Source: Lunularia cruciata | Lineage: Eukaryota; Streptophyta; Marchantiopsida; Lunulariales; Lunulariaceae | Length of the DNA stretch: 64,000 nt | NCBI GenBank assembly: GCA_948567375.1 | Contig: OX419755.1 | Span: 44,335,001 to 44,399,000 of the forward strand | Reading direction: 5' to 3' | Part shown: positions 32,570 to 43,225 of the stretch, piece after piece | Layout: each line of letters opens with the position of its first letter | Numbering within the stretch: position 1 is the stretch's first letter | The notes under the pieces: generated by a model | The model's database searches: none | Told to the model about the DNA's origin: nothing | Seen by the model: the letters and a program-made list of their open reading frames with translations, nothing else | Position numbers and translations under genes: made by a program

Positions 32570-34546
32570 TCAAGTCGCTTCTTTTCTGTTATCTCCTTCC
32601 GCAACTCCAATATTATGTTGGAACGTATCTATAGTGTTCTCTTTCAAATCTTGCACTTTGTTGTAGAGCTTATGGTTTCCCACAAGTAACTTCTGATATC
32701 CTCCTATTGCTGCTTTGGTAGGCTCTTGGATTCTAATACAGACGTCTGCAACAGAGTCATGCCATGCATTATGGAACCCCACAATCAGAAGTCTACTATT
32801 TTGTGATGCAACTTGGAGATCCTTTAGCTTCTTGAGAAAACTTTGCAGGCAGTTCTTGAAGGACCCCTGCTTCTCTTGCAAAATCTTGGCAGCTGCCTTT
32901 GAACTGGTCCCCAAAGCACAATATTTGTTCTTGGACTCCTGGAGCTGAAGTTCAATGTTCACCATCCTTTGTTCCATTTCTAGCCCCAACTCTTCTTTCT
33001 GCAATTTGTACAACTGTGCATGCCCTTCACTCAATCGCTTTAGTGCACCGATATTGGTCAAAGTAGTGGTTTTATCCAAAAGCTGCATTTTCTCTTCAGC
33101 AAGTATTACTAGTTCCTGATTTGACCCTTTGAGAGTGTTGATATCCTTCATGAGTAGACTAGTTGTTGACAAAAACTCCTTCCTTTTGTTGGCAAGCTGT
33201 ATTCTCTTCTGATCCAATAGCTTGAATGTATTTTTCCCTTCAGCCAACATTTCCTTTTCCCCCAAAACATCTTCTTGTACATCAACCAATTTGCCTTTTC
33301 TTCTGTTTTTCCTTCTCTGACAAGTCCTTTTGTGGCTTTGATTCGGTCTGGCCATTTTGCACCATATTTGCATCCATGAGCAGCAACTCAAGCTCTGCCT
33401 TCCTCTTCTTCTCTTCCTTCTTTTGGAAGGCTGCCTCTTCCTTCTTCTTCTTCTCTTGCGCAGGTAGGCTTCCAATACCATTTCACCACTCTTGGTCTTC
33501 CTCATCTTCTCCATAAGTTCCTCACAAAGCTCATCTAGTCCTATGTGAAACTTTATCTCAATGTTTCCTTTCTCTCATTTCTTGCCCACCACCTTTTCCT
33601 CGCCCAATCCTCTTGTCTTAGACAACAAGAAAAGATACTTTGCTTGCAACTTATCTTTCTCCTTACCAATAACCTTCTCAATATTGCTATTCCCATCCTC
33701 TTTGACTCTACCGCCTTCTTGCTCAGAGTCAGAACTTGATGCCACATAGCCTTTGAAGTCTCGTTCATTCAGTTGGTCAAGATTGAACTTCTGCCTCAAA
33801 GCTTTCTCATACTCCTGCAGCTTCTTAGGATCAACTTCATCATCAATTTTGTTGTCGTTATGGCTGTAAGTACCTTGAGGTCCCTGCATTGCTTCCTTTG
33901 CTATCTGCTCCACCCCAAATTCAGATGAATATATTGTCAAAGACTTGACTTCCCCTCCTTTCAGTTGGAAAGAGCATAGCCCTAGAGGCAAGTCTAATGC
34001 TCTGGTGTGGCCCCAATCCATGTTTGTGAGTGAAAGCCTTTCAATTCCCTGATTTGTGGTAGGAACCTTCTCCTCTTCATTTCACACCTTTTTGGCATCA
34101 CTCTCACTATCTGAAGATGATGACAACAAGCATGACTCTTCTTCCTCCTCTGCATCTTCATAAAGTCCTGATCCTTCTTCTTCTTCACCCAAAGGGAAAA
34201 ACAAAGCCCTCATTTCACACATTTTAAGTGGATCTTGTCTCAATTCAGAAGGTAACAAGTGAAGCAATGCTGCTTGAGAAGCAACACTATGAATCTGGTC
34301 ATACCTTTCCTCATCTTTGTCAACTTCCACAGCTTCCTTACCAATGTCAGGACCTTTTGGTGGGAGATCGTCAGAATTCTCCACCACACCTTCCATCACA
34401 TCTTTTCCTAAAAGAACTAGCTCCTTGCTAGACCCTTGTTGAGGAGTTTCTTCCTTGTCAAAGTCATCCAACCTGTTTCTGCTGAAGTGATTCCCTTGAA
34501 ACCTCCATTCTCCTCTTAGACCGTCGTGCAAGATAAAATCAGCACC
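32570..34546 (-). pseudogene. C-terminal part of the Gag-like polyprotein of element C
   Basis: It lies in the same frame as the Gag part (34547-36130) and is separated from it by one TAG. Two further TGA codons (34082-34084, 33575-33577) break it. It comprises an acidic, serine-rich segment (SSSSDSESDAKK), a second acidic segment (VASSSDSEQEGG) and a long lysine-, glutamate- and leucine-rich region likely to be coiled coil (about 33250-32600). Between about 33450 and 33300 another frame gives a more natural charged sequence (QEKKKKEEAAFQKKEEKKRK), so a pair of compensating indels is likely. Function unknown; it could mediate particle or host contacts. Confidence 0.65.
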
Positions 34547-36130
34547 CTATTCTTCAGTTTTCTTCTTCAATCTCTTCTCAAATTTATCTGCCTCTATTCC
34601 TCCAATAAAATGTTGCACACTCTTCTTGTCAATGGTAAGAGCTTTCCCTACCTTTTCTTTTGATGGCCATTCCACCCCCAACTCCTTTACAACAAACCAT
34701 GTATCATGAAACTTATGAGCGCACCAAGAATTTATACCAACCTTGCTTTCTTTCTTGGGCAATCTTTGAAATTGCGGGTCATGGTGAACTTGAGAAGCTT
34801 GAGCATCTCCCACTAGAGGTCCATCTTGTCCCTGCCTCTTTGTTTCTCCACCTTGATATTTGTTCTTCTTCTTTTCCATCTCATCTAAATCTGTACTTTG
34901 TTTCATCTCACCCACTGCACTATACACACTAGGCCCAAAAGTAGCAATTGCCATACCTACCTCACGTGTGCCCAAGTGTCTCTCCAGCAGTGCCTTCATG
35001 CCTCCTCTGTTCCAGTTCAGCGGTATTGGCTCCCCAGTGTCAAAGAAGGCAACCTTCTTCATTCCGGGCTCTCCCACAAATTTCACCAGCTGCTTATGCA
35101 ATGCTTCTGATAGCTCATGGCAATCTCTCTTGGCATGACTTTTACTATCACACCACATGCACCCATAGAGCTGTCTCTTCTCTCTGATTTTTCTCGCAGT
35201 ACTACTCCCACTCTGCAGCTGGTCGACCTTGGTGGTCAGAGCTTTCAGCCCCTCCATTAGTCGTGATATCTTGTCAACAGCTCCTTCCTTAGCCACCTCG
35301 CTCACTTGCTGTTCCATCTTCTCTCTCCCGGACCCAACCATGCTACTCCGAATAGGCGCTTTGGCTATTGCTTCTTCATCCAGCTCTCTCTGCCTCCGCC
35401 TGCGGCTTACCCAGACAACCGCCTCCTCAATCTTTCCCCACTCTACCGTTCCCAACCGATCAGGTTGGAGCAAATCAAGTGCATACTCCAACTCATCCCG
35501 CAAACGACTATCTGCAGCTCGCAGAAAGTAGTTAGACCTCTGTAGTCTAATGGCCTCAGCTTCACAAGCTGACAGATGCCCTAGTCTCTTGTTAAAATCT
35601 CTTAGGAGATCTTGAGGCCCCAAGTTTTTACTCCTATCGTTCACCCAATCCAAGAACATGGCTTGGGTGACCCGATCTGCATCCTGCAGCAAGAATTCCT
35701 CCTTCATCATCTGGGAGAACTCCTCCCATGTCTCTGCCCCTCTCACCAAGCCCTCAACCACCTTCCTGATTTCAAGCTCCACCAGCTTAGGAAACCTTGC
35801 AATGGCAACCTTCTCATCAAGACCATGAAGCTTAACCTCTCTCCAGTAGACCTTCAGGTACTTAGTCACATCCTTAGCATCAAATTCCCCCCGCTGGTCC
35901 ACCACAGCACGCAAACATTTTGTGACTTGCAAAGACTGCACCTTCACCCTGTCTCTTTCCTCATCCTGATCCTTCATGGCTCTCATGGTTGCGATGACAA
36001 TCAGTGAGATCTCCTGTTCCCTTGTCATAGCTGCAGATGAAGCCTCTGGGTCCATCTCTACCTCAACACAGCTTATCTCCTCTCCACTTAGATCAGTCCA
36101 ATCTGTCCTTGTTCCCTTCCCCACCTCCAA
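34547..36130 (-). CDS. Gag-like protein of element C
   Basis: An intact frame of 527 codons that starts 30 nt after the primer site. It contains a Gag-type core (MFLDWVNDRSKNLGPQDLLR, then LLRDFNKRLGHLSACEAE) and a CCHC zinc knuckle CMWCDSKSHAKRDC with exact C-x2-C-x4-H-x4-C spacing (near 35150). No protease, reverse transcriptase or integrase follows. Its likely role is to assemble particles around its own RNA while borrowing enzymes from another element. Being intact at 1.58 kb, it suggests fairly recent activity or selection for a functional Gag. Confidence 0.82.
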   Translation of the reverse strand: MEVGKGTRTDWTDLSGEEISCVEVEMDPEASSAAMTREQEISLIVIATMRAMKDQDEERDRVKVQSLQVTKCLRAVVDQRGEFDAKDVTKYLKVYWREVKLHGLDEKVAIARFPKLVELEIRKVVEGLVRGAETWEEFSQMMKEEFLLQDADRVTQAMFLDWVNDRSKNLGPQDLLRDFNKRLGHLSACEAEAIRLQRSNYFLRAADSRLRDELEYALDLLQPDRLGTVEWGKIEEAVVWVSRRRRQRELDEEAIAKAPIRSSMVGSGREKMEQQVSEVAKEGAVDKISRLMEGLKALTTKVDQLQSGSSTARKIREKRQLYGCMWCDSKSHAKRDCHELSEALHKQLVKFVGEPGMKKVAFFDTGEPIPLNWNRGGMKALLERHLGTREVGMAIATFGPSVYSAVGEMKQSTDLDEMEKKKNKYQGGETKRQGQDGPLVGDAQASQVHHDPQFQRLPKKESKVGINSWCAHKFHDTWFVVKELGVEWPSKEKVGKALTIDKKSVQHFIGGIEADKFEKRLKKKTEE

Positions 36131-36159
36131 CTAGTCATAACCTCTAAGCACAAGCCTCG

Positions 36160-36181
36160 AGATTCCCCAGCATGGTCGCCA
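36160..36181 (-). promoter_or_regulatory. Primer-binding site of element C
   Basis: On the minus strand TGGCGACCATGCTGGGGAAT follows the LTR end after four bases. It resembles the TGGCGACTCTGCTGGGGA primer site known from Tat/Ogre elements and is related to, but distinct from, that of element B. Confidence 0.7.
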
Positions 36182-36185
36182 CTTA

Positions 36186-39100
36186 TGTCGCGGGGAACGT
36201 TTGGTCTCGAGAGTGCGCCGAGCACATGGCTGCTTGTGCTTAGTTTTTCCCTACTGTCCTTCTTTTGGGTCTTTATCGTAGACTGACATTCCTTCCCTAC
36301 TCCTGGATTGTCAGGAATTTGTCTCTATATGAACTTGTTGTTTCAGTTTCCCTAAGGTGGGCTCTCCCTGAAGGTTTTGTTTTATCCTTGACTTTCATAA
36401 AATTAATCTTGTCATGCGAGTCTAGTGTTATGGTTTCTACCTCTGCTTGGTCTCATATTCTATTTTCACGTCAGGTTCAAGGTATGGATTGGGATCTGGC
36501 AGTTCATAGACCTATGTCAGGTGGCCCTTTAATAAAATAAAAGAAACGACAATTGAGTGATCTAACCAAACATAAACCCGGGCACCCAGATCATTTAATT
36601 ATGCTATTCACATGGACCGGACTGAGAGTTCCTAAAATGGAGTCTCCTCAACTCTAGTCACAATTCATAACACAAATCCGCTTTCAAGATTCATCATTCA
36701 CAAGAGTTTAAACAACAACGTTCACAAGGTTGGATAAGTCAAATAGTTCTAGTCAAGACAATGCCTGCCCTAAGGTTGCAACTGCTCATCAACTCAGCCG
36801 GCAGTTCACATATATTCTGTCCGACAGCAGACAAGGCAACTCACCCTCCAAACCTCTTCATTCTCCTATGCCCTGTTTTGCAGATCAGATTCACTCCATT
36901 CAGACAGGCCAACCAACTTCAAATCTTTTCTTGCCTTTGTTCCAGATGAGCTGAGCCACCTCAAAATTCTCCTCCTCTTCTTCCTGACTAGCTCCTATCA
37001 CTGCCTGTTCAGTCACTCTTCACAACATCTTCCCAATAAAAAAATATCTTTCTTCTTCACTCCTATCCTCCCCTTCGGGAGATTATCCTTTGGCAACTTC
37101 TGCAGCCTGCCCTTCAGACCTGCAAAAATTTCTCTCCAATTTTGTCCTTCATCACTCTATCCACATTTTTCCACAGAAACCTTCCTTCCTCAGTCATATT
37201 CTCACCTTCGTGAGAGTTTTCTTTTGCTACTCTTGCAGCCTGCCCTTCAGACCTGCGAAAATTCCCTTTCCAATTCTGTCACTCAACACTCTATCAACAT
37301 TTTTCCACAGAAATCTCTCTTCTTCAGTCCTGTTCTCACCTTTGTGAGAGTTTCCTTTTGCTACTCCTGCAGCCTGCCCTTCAGACCTGCAAAAATTTTC
37401 TACTCCAACCACTCACAACCTTTCACAGTCCTGCCCTTACATTCCATACATCTGCCCTCTGTCCAAGCTTTCAACTCCTGCAATTTTCCAGCCTTTACAT
37501 TCATGCAAAATTTCTCCTTCTTGCACCTCACCAAAACCCCTTCTTCTTCCTGCAAAAATTTTCTTTCTCTTTCTCCCAGCCCTCTCTCTCCTGCAAAGTC
37601 CTTCACTCTCTTGAGAAGAAAACTTTTTGCCTTGCACTCTCAAGCCCTAACAGTCCTCTTGCAAAAATTTTCCTTCTGTCCCAGCACTTCTCTCCAGCAC
37701 ATGCTCCATTCCTTCCAACTCGAAAATTCCTCTCCTGATTGTTCCTCTGTCCAAACCCTTCACTTCTTGAGAATTTCTCTCCTGCCAAACCCTCTCTTGT
37801 CCAACTCAAAAGTTCCTGCACATTCTCTCTCTGTCCAAACCCTTCACTCTTGAGAATTTCTCTCCTGCCAAACCCTCTCCTGTCCAACTCAAAAATTCCT
37901 GCACATTCTCTCTCTGTCTAAACCCTTCACTCTTGAAAATTTTGCTCCTGTTAAACCCTCTCCTGCCCAACTCAAAAATTCCTGCACATTCTCTCTCTAT
38001 CCAAACCCTTCACTCTTGAGAATTTCTCTCCTGCCAAACCCTCTCCTGTTCAACTCGAAAACTCTTGCACATTCTCTCTCTGTCCAACTCGAAATTTCCT
38101 GCACATTCTCTCTCTGTCCAAACCCTTCACCCTCCAGCTTCTCCGGAATTTCTCTTCCTGCCAAACCCGCTCCTGCCCAACTCGAAATTTTCTGCACATT
38201 CCCTCCCTGTCCAAACCCTTCACCCTCTAGCTTCTCGGGAATTTCTCCTCCTGCCAAACCCCCTCCTGTCCAACTCGAAAATTTCCCTCCTGTGTGTGTT
38301 CCTCTGTCCAAACCCTCCAGCTTCTCGGGAATTTCTCCTCCTGCCAAAACCCCTCCTGTCCAACTCGAAATTTTCTCTCCTTTGTGTGTTCCTCTGTCCA
38401 AACCCTCCAGCTTCTCGAGAATTTCTCCTCCTGCCAAACCCCCTCCTGTCCAACTCAAAAATTTTTCTCCTATGTGTGTGTTCCTCTGTCCAAACCCTCC
38501 AGCTTCTCGGGAATTTCTCCTCCTACCAAACCCCCTCCTGTCCAACTCGAGAATTTCTCTCCTGTGTGTGTTCCTCTGTCCAAACCCTCCAACTTCTCGA
38601 GAATTTCTCCTCCTGCCAAACCCCCTCTTGTCCAACTCAAAAATTGCCCTCCTTGTGTGTGTTCCTCTGTCCAAACCCTCGAGCTTCTTGTGAATTTCTC
38701 CTCCTGCCAAACCCCCTCCTGTCCAACTCAAAAATTTCTCTCATGTGTGTGTTCCTCTGTCCAAACCCTCCAGCTTCTTGAGAATTTCTCCTCCTGCCAA
38801 ACCCCCTCCTGTCCAACTCAAAAATTTCCCTCCTTGTGTGTGTTCCTTTGTTCAAACCCTCTAGCTTCTCGAGAATTTCTCCTCCTGCCAAAATCCCTCC
38901 TGTCCAACTCAAAAATTTCCCTCCTGTGTGTGTTCCTCTGTCCAAACCCTCAAGCTTCTCGAGAACTTCTCTTCCTGCCAAAACCCCTCCTGTCCAACTC
39001 AAAAATTTCCCTCTTGTGTGTGTTCCTCTGTCCAAACCGTCCAGCTTCGCGAGAATTTCTCCTCCTGCCAAAACCCCTCCTGTCCAACTCGAAAATTTCC

Positions 39101-39540
39101 CTCTTGTGTGTTCCTCTGTCCAAACCCTCCAGCTTCTTGAGAATTTCTCCTCCTGCCAAAACCTCTCCTGTCCAACTCAAAAATTTCCCAAATTTCTCTC
39201 CTTCCTGGCCAAGCCTTAACCCTTCGATAATTCTCCCTTTTTCCCAGCAGGCCTTTCTCTCCCAATTTCTGCACATCAATCACTTTCAAAAATTCCCCTT
39301 CACTCCTGGCCAAGCCCTAGCCCTTCGATAACTCTCCTTTTTCCCAGCAGGCCTTTTTTTTCCCCCATTTCTGCACAGCAAGCACTTTCAAAATTCCCCT
39401 TCTCTCCTGGCCAAGCCCTAGCCCTTCGATAATTCTCTCTTTCTCCCAGCAGACCTTTCTCTCCAAACCCTTTCTTTCCTGTCCTTTACCTCAAAGCCCA
39501 AAAGCCTCAAGGGTACACGTGGGCTATTTTCCCGATGACA
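36186..39540 (-). repeat. 5' LTR of element C, complete (3,355 bp)
   Basis: TGTCGCGGGG...CGATGACA on the + strand. It aligns with the split LTR at 17963-32472 and has its own tandem repeat array. Differences outside the array are scattered single bases. No U3 TATA box was identified with confidence. Confidence 0.93.
37740..39190. repeat. Tandem repeat array in the complete LTR of C
   Basis: A few ~83-bp units (37740-38100) are followed by about eleven to twelve ~90-bp units to 39190. Unit content is as in the other LTR, but the copy number is lower. Units next to the LTR start (right side) are the most alike. Confidence 0.93.
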
Positions 39541-40440
39541 CCATTCCTCAGGCTACTAGAGCATGTCTTTGCTCTTGCTTTGGCAAGGGTGCAGGCTCTT
39601 TGATCCTAGCTCTCGGACCCTAAAGCTTGATCGTGCATTAGTGTATTCCAACTCGCACTAGCTACTTTCTCTATACCAATGAGGTTTTGCCTAGGTTTGG
39701 TCTACCCATCTGCATCTTCATTACTCACTTGTGAGTGTGGTTCTGCACTAGATGCAACACCGGTCCATGTGACATGATGTCCTTTTGGAGGATAGAGGAT
39801 AGCTACCCATGATCCTATTAGGGGCATAGTGTTTGCTATGGCACAAGAGAGTGGATACTTTGCTTGGAAGGAGAGTTTGTATGCTTTGCAGACAACATGT
39901 GTCAGGGCAGACTTATACTTGGTCCTAGATGATCAAGTGACAAGAGCGGATGTCATGGTTACGGACCCTAAATGTGATACAGTTTTGGAGGGAGTGATTA
40001 TCCATCCCTTGGAAGGCGATGAGTGCAGTAGCAGCTCGTAAGGTCTCCAAATATAGGGGCATGCAGCAAGGTAACCTCTTTGTTCCTCTAGCCTTGGAGT
40101 TATATGGAGTGATGTGCACAACGTTTTACGCATTTGTCAAGGAGTGCTTAAGAGCTTATCATGTTAGGGGCCACTCTCACTCTCACTCCCACCCTCATAC
40201 TTTGTAGCATATATTAGACAGTGTGTCTGTTGCTCTATAGTGGCTGGTGCAAGCCATAGTGGATCAATTGCATTAGGTGATGCTTCTTTGGATGCTTTAG
40301 TTGTTTGTAGACCGTAAAACTTGCATAGCTTGGATATCTTAGGTGTAGTAGTGCAAGTATCTCGTATAGACTGTATAGACTCTATTGGGGCTTAGCCCCC
40401 TTTTACCTTTTTTGTTTCACCCTTCTACCCATCCTCCGTG
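39541..40440 (+). pseudogene. LINE-like reverse transcriptase, plus-strand copy, 3' part (broken)
   Basis: It continues the gene cut at 17962; joined across CCAT it reads HSCLDDSSIPQATRA. It shows a degenerate cysteine region (~39700-39790), RADVMVTDPKCDTVLEGV (~39937) and LFVPLALELYG (~40078). These form a C-terminal domain that may be endonuclease-like, given comparable elements recalled from plants. The coding region ends near 40207 and a 3' tail with a hairpin follows. Confidence 0.75.
40387..40399 (+). repeat. 3'-tail hairpin of the LINE-like family
   Basis: GGGGCTTAGCCCC forms a perfect 6-bp stem with one-base loop. Related tails, reverse-complemented, occur at 41298-41390, 42138-42220 and 48637-48720. 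The hairpin may be the feature the LINE reverse transcriptase recognises. Confidence 0.55.
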
Positions 40441-41297
40441 TGTTCTACACGCGTAGCTCTTTTCTCCTTTGCAATTAGGATAGAAGAAAATTATCACAGA
40501 ATAGAATAGGGTGATATATTCTGATGTGACCCTTATAACTCTGAGCACGAAGCTGCTCCTTATGGATCCGTTGTCGGGTACGCTGTTTCAGTCTTCTTAC
40601 GGAATATACAAATGTTCAAAGGACTGCTGGTGCGGAAGCACTGTATAGCTTTTCTGCTGAAATTTCCGCCCACTGCCTGTATGGACCACACTTTCTTCAA
40701 CATCTTTCCCCATGAGATGATCTACAGCATTCACTGCGAAAGAATTAAGTACGATGACCTATTTGATTCTCACACGGATTGATGCCCCTAATTAGATCTA
40801 AAGCGAAGGATAGATCTGGTGCGTCAGGATGATGGCTATGAATTGTCCTTACGTCTCTTCATGTCTACCTTTGTCGACTCTGGAACTGTTGATACGCCTT
40901 GCGTAAATTTGAGCTTCATTGGTTTATAACCCCATAGGATCCTATCTGTGAGGTAAGTAGAAACGCAGGACTGCTGAAGAAGGGTGAACGCTACTTTACT
41001 TCATCCGACTCCTGGCCGAGGACCAAGAGCAGCCAATAGTCTTGTGTCTTTGGTCAAGCAGGTCCTCTCTTGCTGAGCTTTCAATCTTTCGGCGGATTTG
41101 AAATCTCCGTACACCTTTCAGGGTGCCAGTGCACGATGCGTCGTGACCATGAGTATACGTAACACAGCAGCGTCAGCAGACCAGGGTTAGAATTATGAGT
41201 AGGGCAGAAACGATTTGGCTTGTTAGCTTCACCGGTATTCAGGTTCCTAACTCTAAAAGCGATTGTAACTCTCATTTAACGAAGAAGGCAACTGCGT

Positions 41298-41390
41298 GAG
41301 ATAACAAGAAGGTGGAAAGACCCCATCAAGCTATACGAGGAACGACAGAGGTTAAAATGGGGCTAAGACCCCAATAGTATCAGTAAGATG
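41298..41390 (-). repeat. LINE 3'-tail fragment
   Basis: On the minus strand it reads GATACTATTGGGGTCTTAGC, then an ATTTTAAC-type stretch and CTTCTTGTTATC. It matches the tails at 42138 and 48637. A 5'-truncated LINE insertion is the simplest explanation. Confidence 0.5.
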
Positions 41391-42137
41391 ATAGAGTCAT
41401 CGGAACAGAACTCATTTAACAGGGTACTTAAGACGTTACTATTCTCACTTTAAATGAGTTCTTAACATGCACTGTGAATGATCTGGTATTACAAGGAGGT
41501 CTGATTTCATAGCATAGTGAACGATGCCGTGCTACAAGGAGTCCCGAGGGCTCTTAGATCTCTTGGGAACAACCGAACTCGATGAGGCGCACTTCTTCGG
41601 GAAGAAGCAAATCTGAAAGAGCTCATCCGAGTTCCTAATAGAACTTCCTAGATATCAAACTAATTCTTCCGAAGTTTGCCAGAATTCCTGGAGACCTCAT
41701 CTGGAAGCCCCCGGAAGTTCGAGGTCAAATTTAGGGGAATTAATCTGGGAAGTAATCTGGGGAGCGGATCACCTCCAACTTCGGAGCGGACTACTTAAAT
41801 GATCTCCCTGGATATCGAAATTACCCCTAACTGCGCTATCTATATAATCACGATTCTGGACAACATAAGAACTCCGTATAAGAACATTACCACTTTCAAT
41901 TAATACATTCGTGGCTAACTAAGGCAATCAGCTTTCATGTCGGTCCACATCAAGCATTGGAGTACTGTTTATGCTTTGTGCCAACTTGGGTACCGGCAAG
42001 TCGAAGTTGAGACACTCTTAAGTCTCCCTCCCCTTAATAATCGCGTCGTACATGAAACTACAAACACTTGTTCATGCCACGTTTGAAGTCTCCTTAAGTC
42101 TTGTTGTTCAAATTCAAGTGATAACGATGACCGAGCA

Positions 42138-42220
42138 GGATAACAAGAAAGATGGCACCCATCAAGCTGGACAAGGATAAAACGAATAAAGCGACATGTG
42201 GCTAAACCCTAATAGTGTCA
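42138..42220 (-). repeat. LINE 3'-tail fragment
   Basis: It shares ACAAGAAAGATGG and the CATCAAGCTGGACAAG block with the copies at 41298 and 48637. The hairpin is eroded (GGCTAAACCC). Confidence 0.45.
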
Positions 42221-42517
42221 ATATGAGAAGTGTGTTCTACAATATCTAAGATATTCTAAGATATGCAAATGATATGGTTTATATATTGAAGGGTCCAAAG
42301 AGATATCACTTAATTCTATTGTTCTTTTATGGATTGTAACAACTAGTGCTCTTTGTAAAACAATGAAAACAATGAACACACATCATCTAAAGTATATTAT
42401 GAAATAAGAAAGTGAAAATAGTACTCTTGATGTCTATGATTATGACGGGAAACTTTCACTTCTTTGACAAATGTATCAAATGTCATATTCATATTTCATA
42501 TAATTCTAAGGCTAGAG

Positions 42518-42575
42518 GAACAAAGAGATGATCTTGTCATATACCCGAACAAAGAGATGATCTTGTCATATACCC
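42518..42575. repeat. 29-bp tandem duplication
   Basis: GAACAAAGAGATGATCTTGT plus nine more bases (ending ATACCC) occurs twice head to tail. A third diverged copy lies near 42608. Confidence 0.85.
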
Positions 42576-42815
42576 TTAGACTTATACCATGATAACTCTA
42601 AGACTAGAGGAACATAGAGATGATCTTGTTGTATAAATTTTCCGTAGAGACCTTAAGAGTCAAAGTAACCGAGGAGGATGAGTAATCACTCCCTCCAATA
42701 TCATATCACATGAGAGATCCATAATCATAACAAACTCTATTATCACTTGATCATCTCAGATCAAATACAAGTATGCTTTAACTCATGTTGTTTGCAAAGC
42801 ATATCAACGTTCCCT

Positions 42816-43225
42816 CCAAGTGAGGTATTCACTCTTTGGTGCTATGACAAACATTGTATATTTGATTATGCTATGACAAACACTAAATATTTGATGGTAT
42901 AGTCTGTAGTTATTCTTTGTCCTCCAAAGGACAATGTGTCACATGAACCCTTGTTGTACCTTTTTGTATCTAAGGTAGAACCATACTCATAAACAAATAA
43001 TGAATATGCAAATGAAAGGACCAAACATATGTGGAACCTCATCCAAGTGAGGTATTAATTCTCTTATGCCATGGAAAACACTATATCCTTGATGGTATCT
43101 TGTGTAGTTATCCTTTGTCCTCCAAAAGACATGGTCTTATATGGATCCCTACTATATTGAATGTAGAGTTACACTTTCAAGCAAATAATGAAAATTTAGA
43201 TGGGTGGACCAAACTTAAAAAAACC
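42816..43225. repeat. Imperfect ~227-bp tandem duplication
   Basis: CCAAGTGAGGTATT at 42816 and 43043 starts two copies that share TTGATGGTAT, TTATCCTTTGTCCTCCAAA-type and AAACAAATAATGAA segments. No coding content was recognised. Confidence 0.65.

Larger units (their letters stand above)
17963..39540 (-). mobile_element. Element C: non-autonomous Gag-only LTR retrotransposon, minus strand
   Basis: In element orientation it runs 5' LTR (36186-39540), primer site (36160-36181), one long Gag-like reading region (36130-32570), polypurine tract (32473-32486), 3' LTR (17963-32472). The 3' LTR is interrupted by element B. LTR ends are TGTCATCGGG...GCGACA (GTGACA in the other copy). The flanks repeat CCAT (17959-17962 and 39541-39544), a 4-bp target duplication, or 5-bp CCATT if one terminal T was lost. 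Removing the element rejoins the LINE-like gene. No reverse transcriptase, RNase H or integrase is present, as in the LARD/TR-GAG class of plant elements. It would depend on enzymes of another Ty3/gypsy element. Confidence 0.88.

Noticed and set aside
38294-39331. A 345-codon plus-strand frame and similar long frames on both strands across the repeat arrays (for example 31549-32151, 37997-38731)
   Set aside because: They follow the 90-bp repeat, whose length is a multiple of three and which lacks stops in several phases. Antisense frames are equally open. There is no unique start or domain.
17963-39540. Interpreting the two ~3.4-3.9 kb repeats as a segmental duplication
   Set aside because: Their ends are TG...CA. 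A primer site and a polypurine tract lie at the correct inner sides, a Gag frame lies between, and a target duplication flanks the whole, so they are LTRs.
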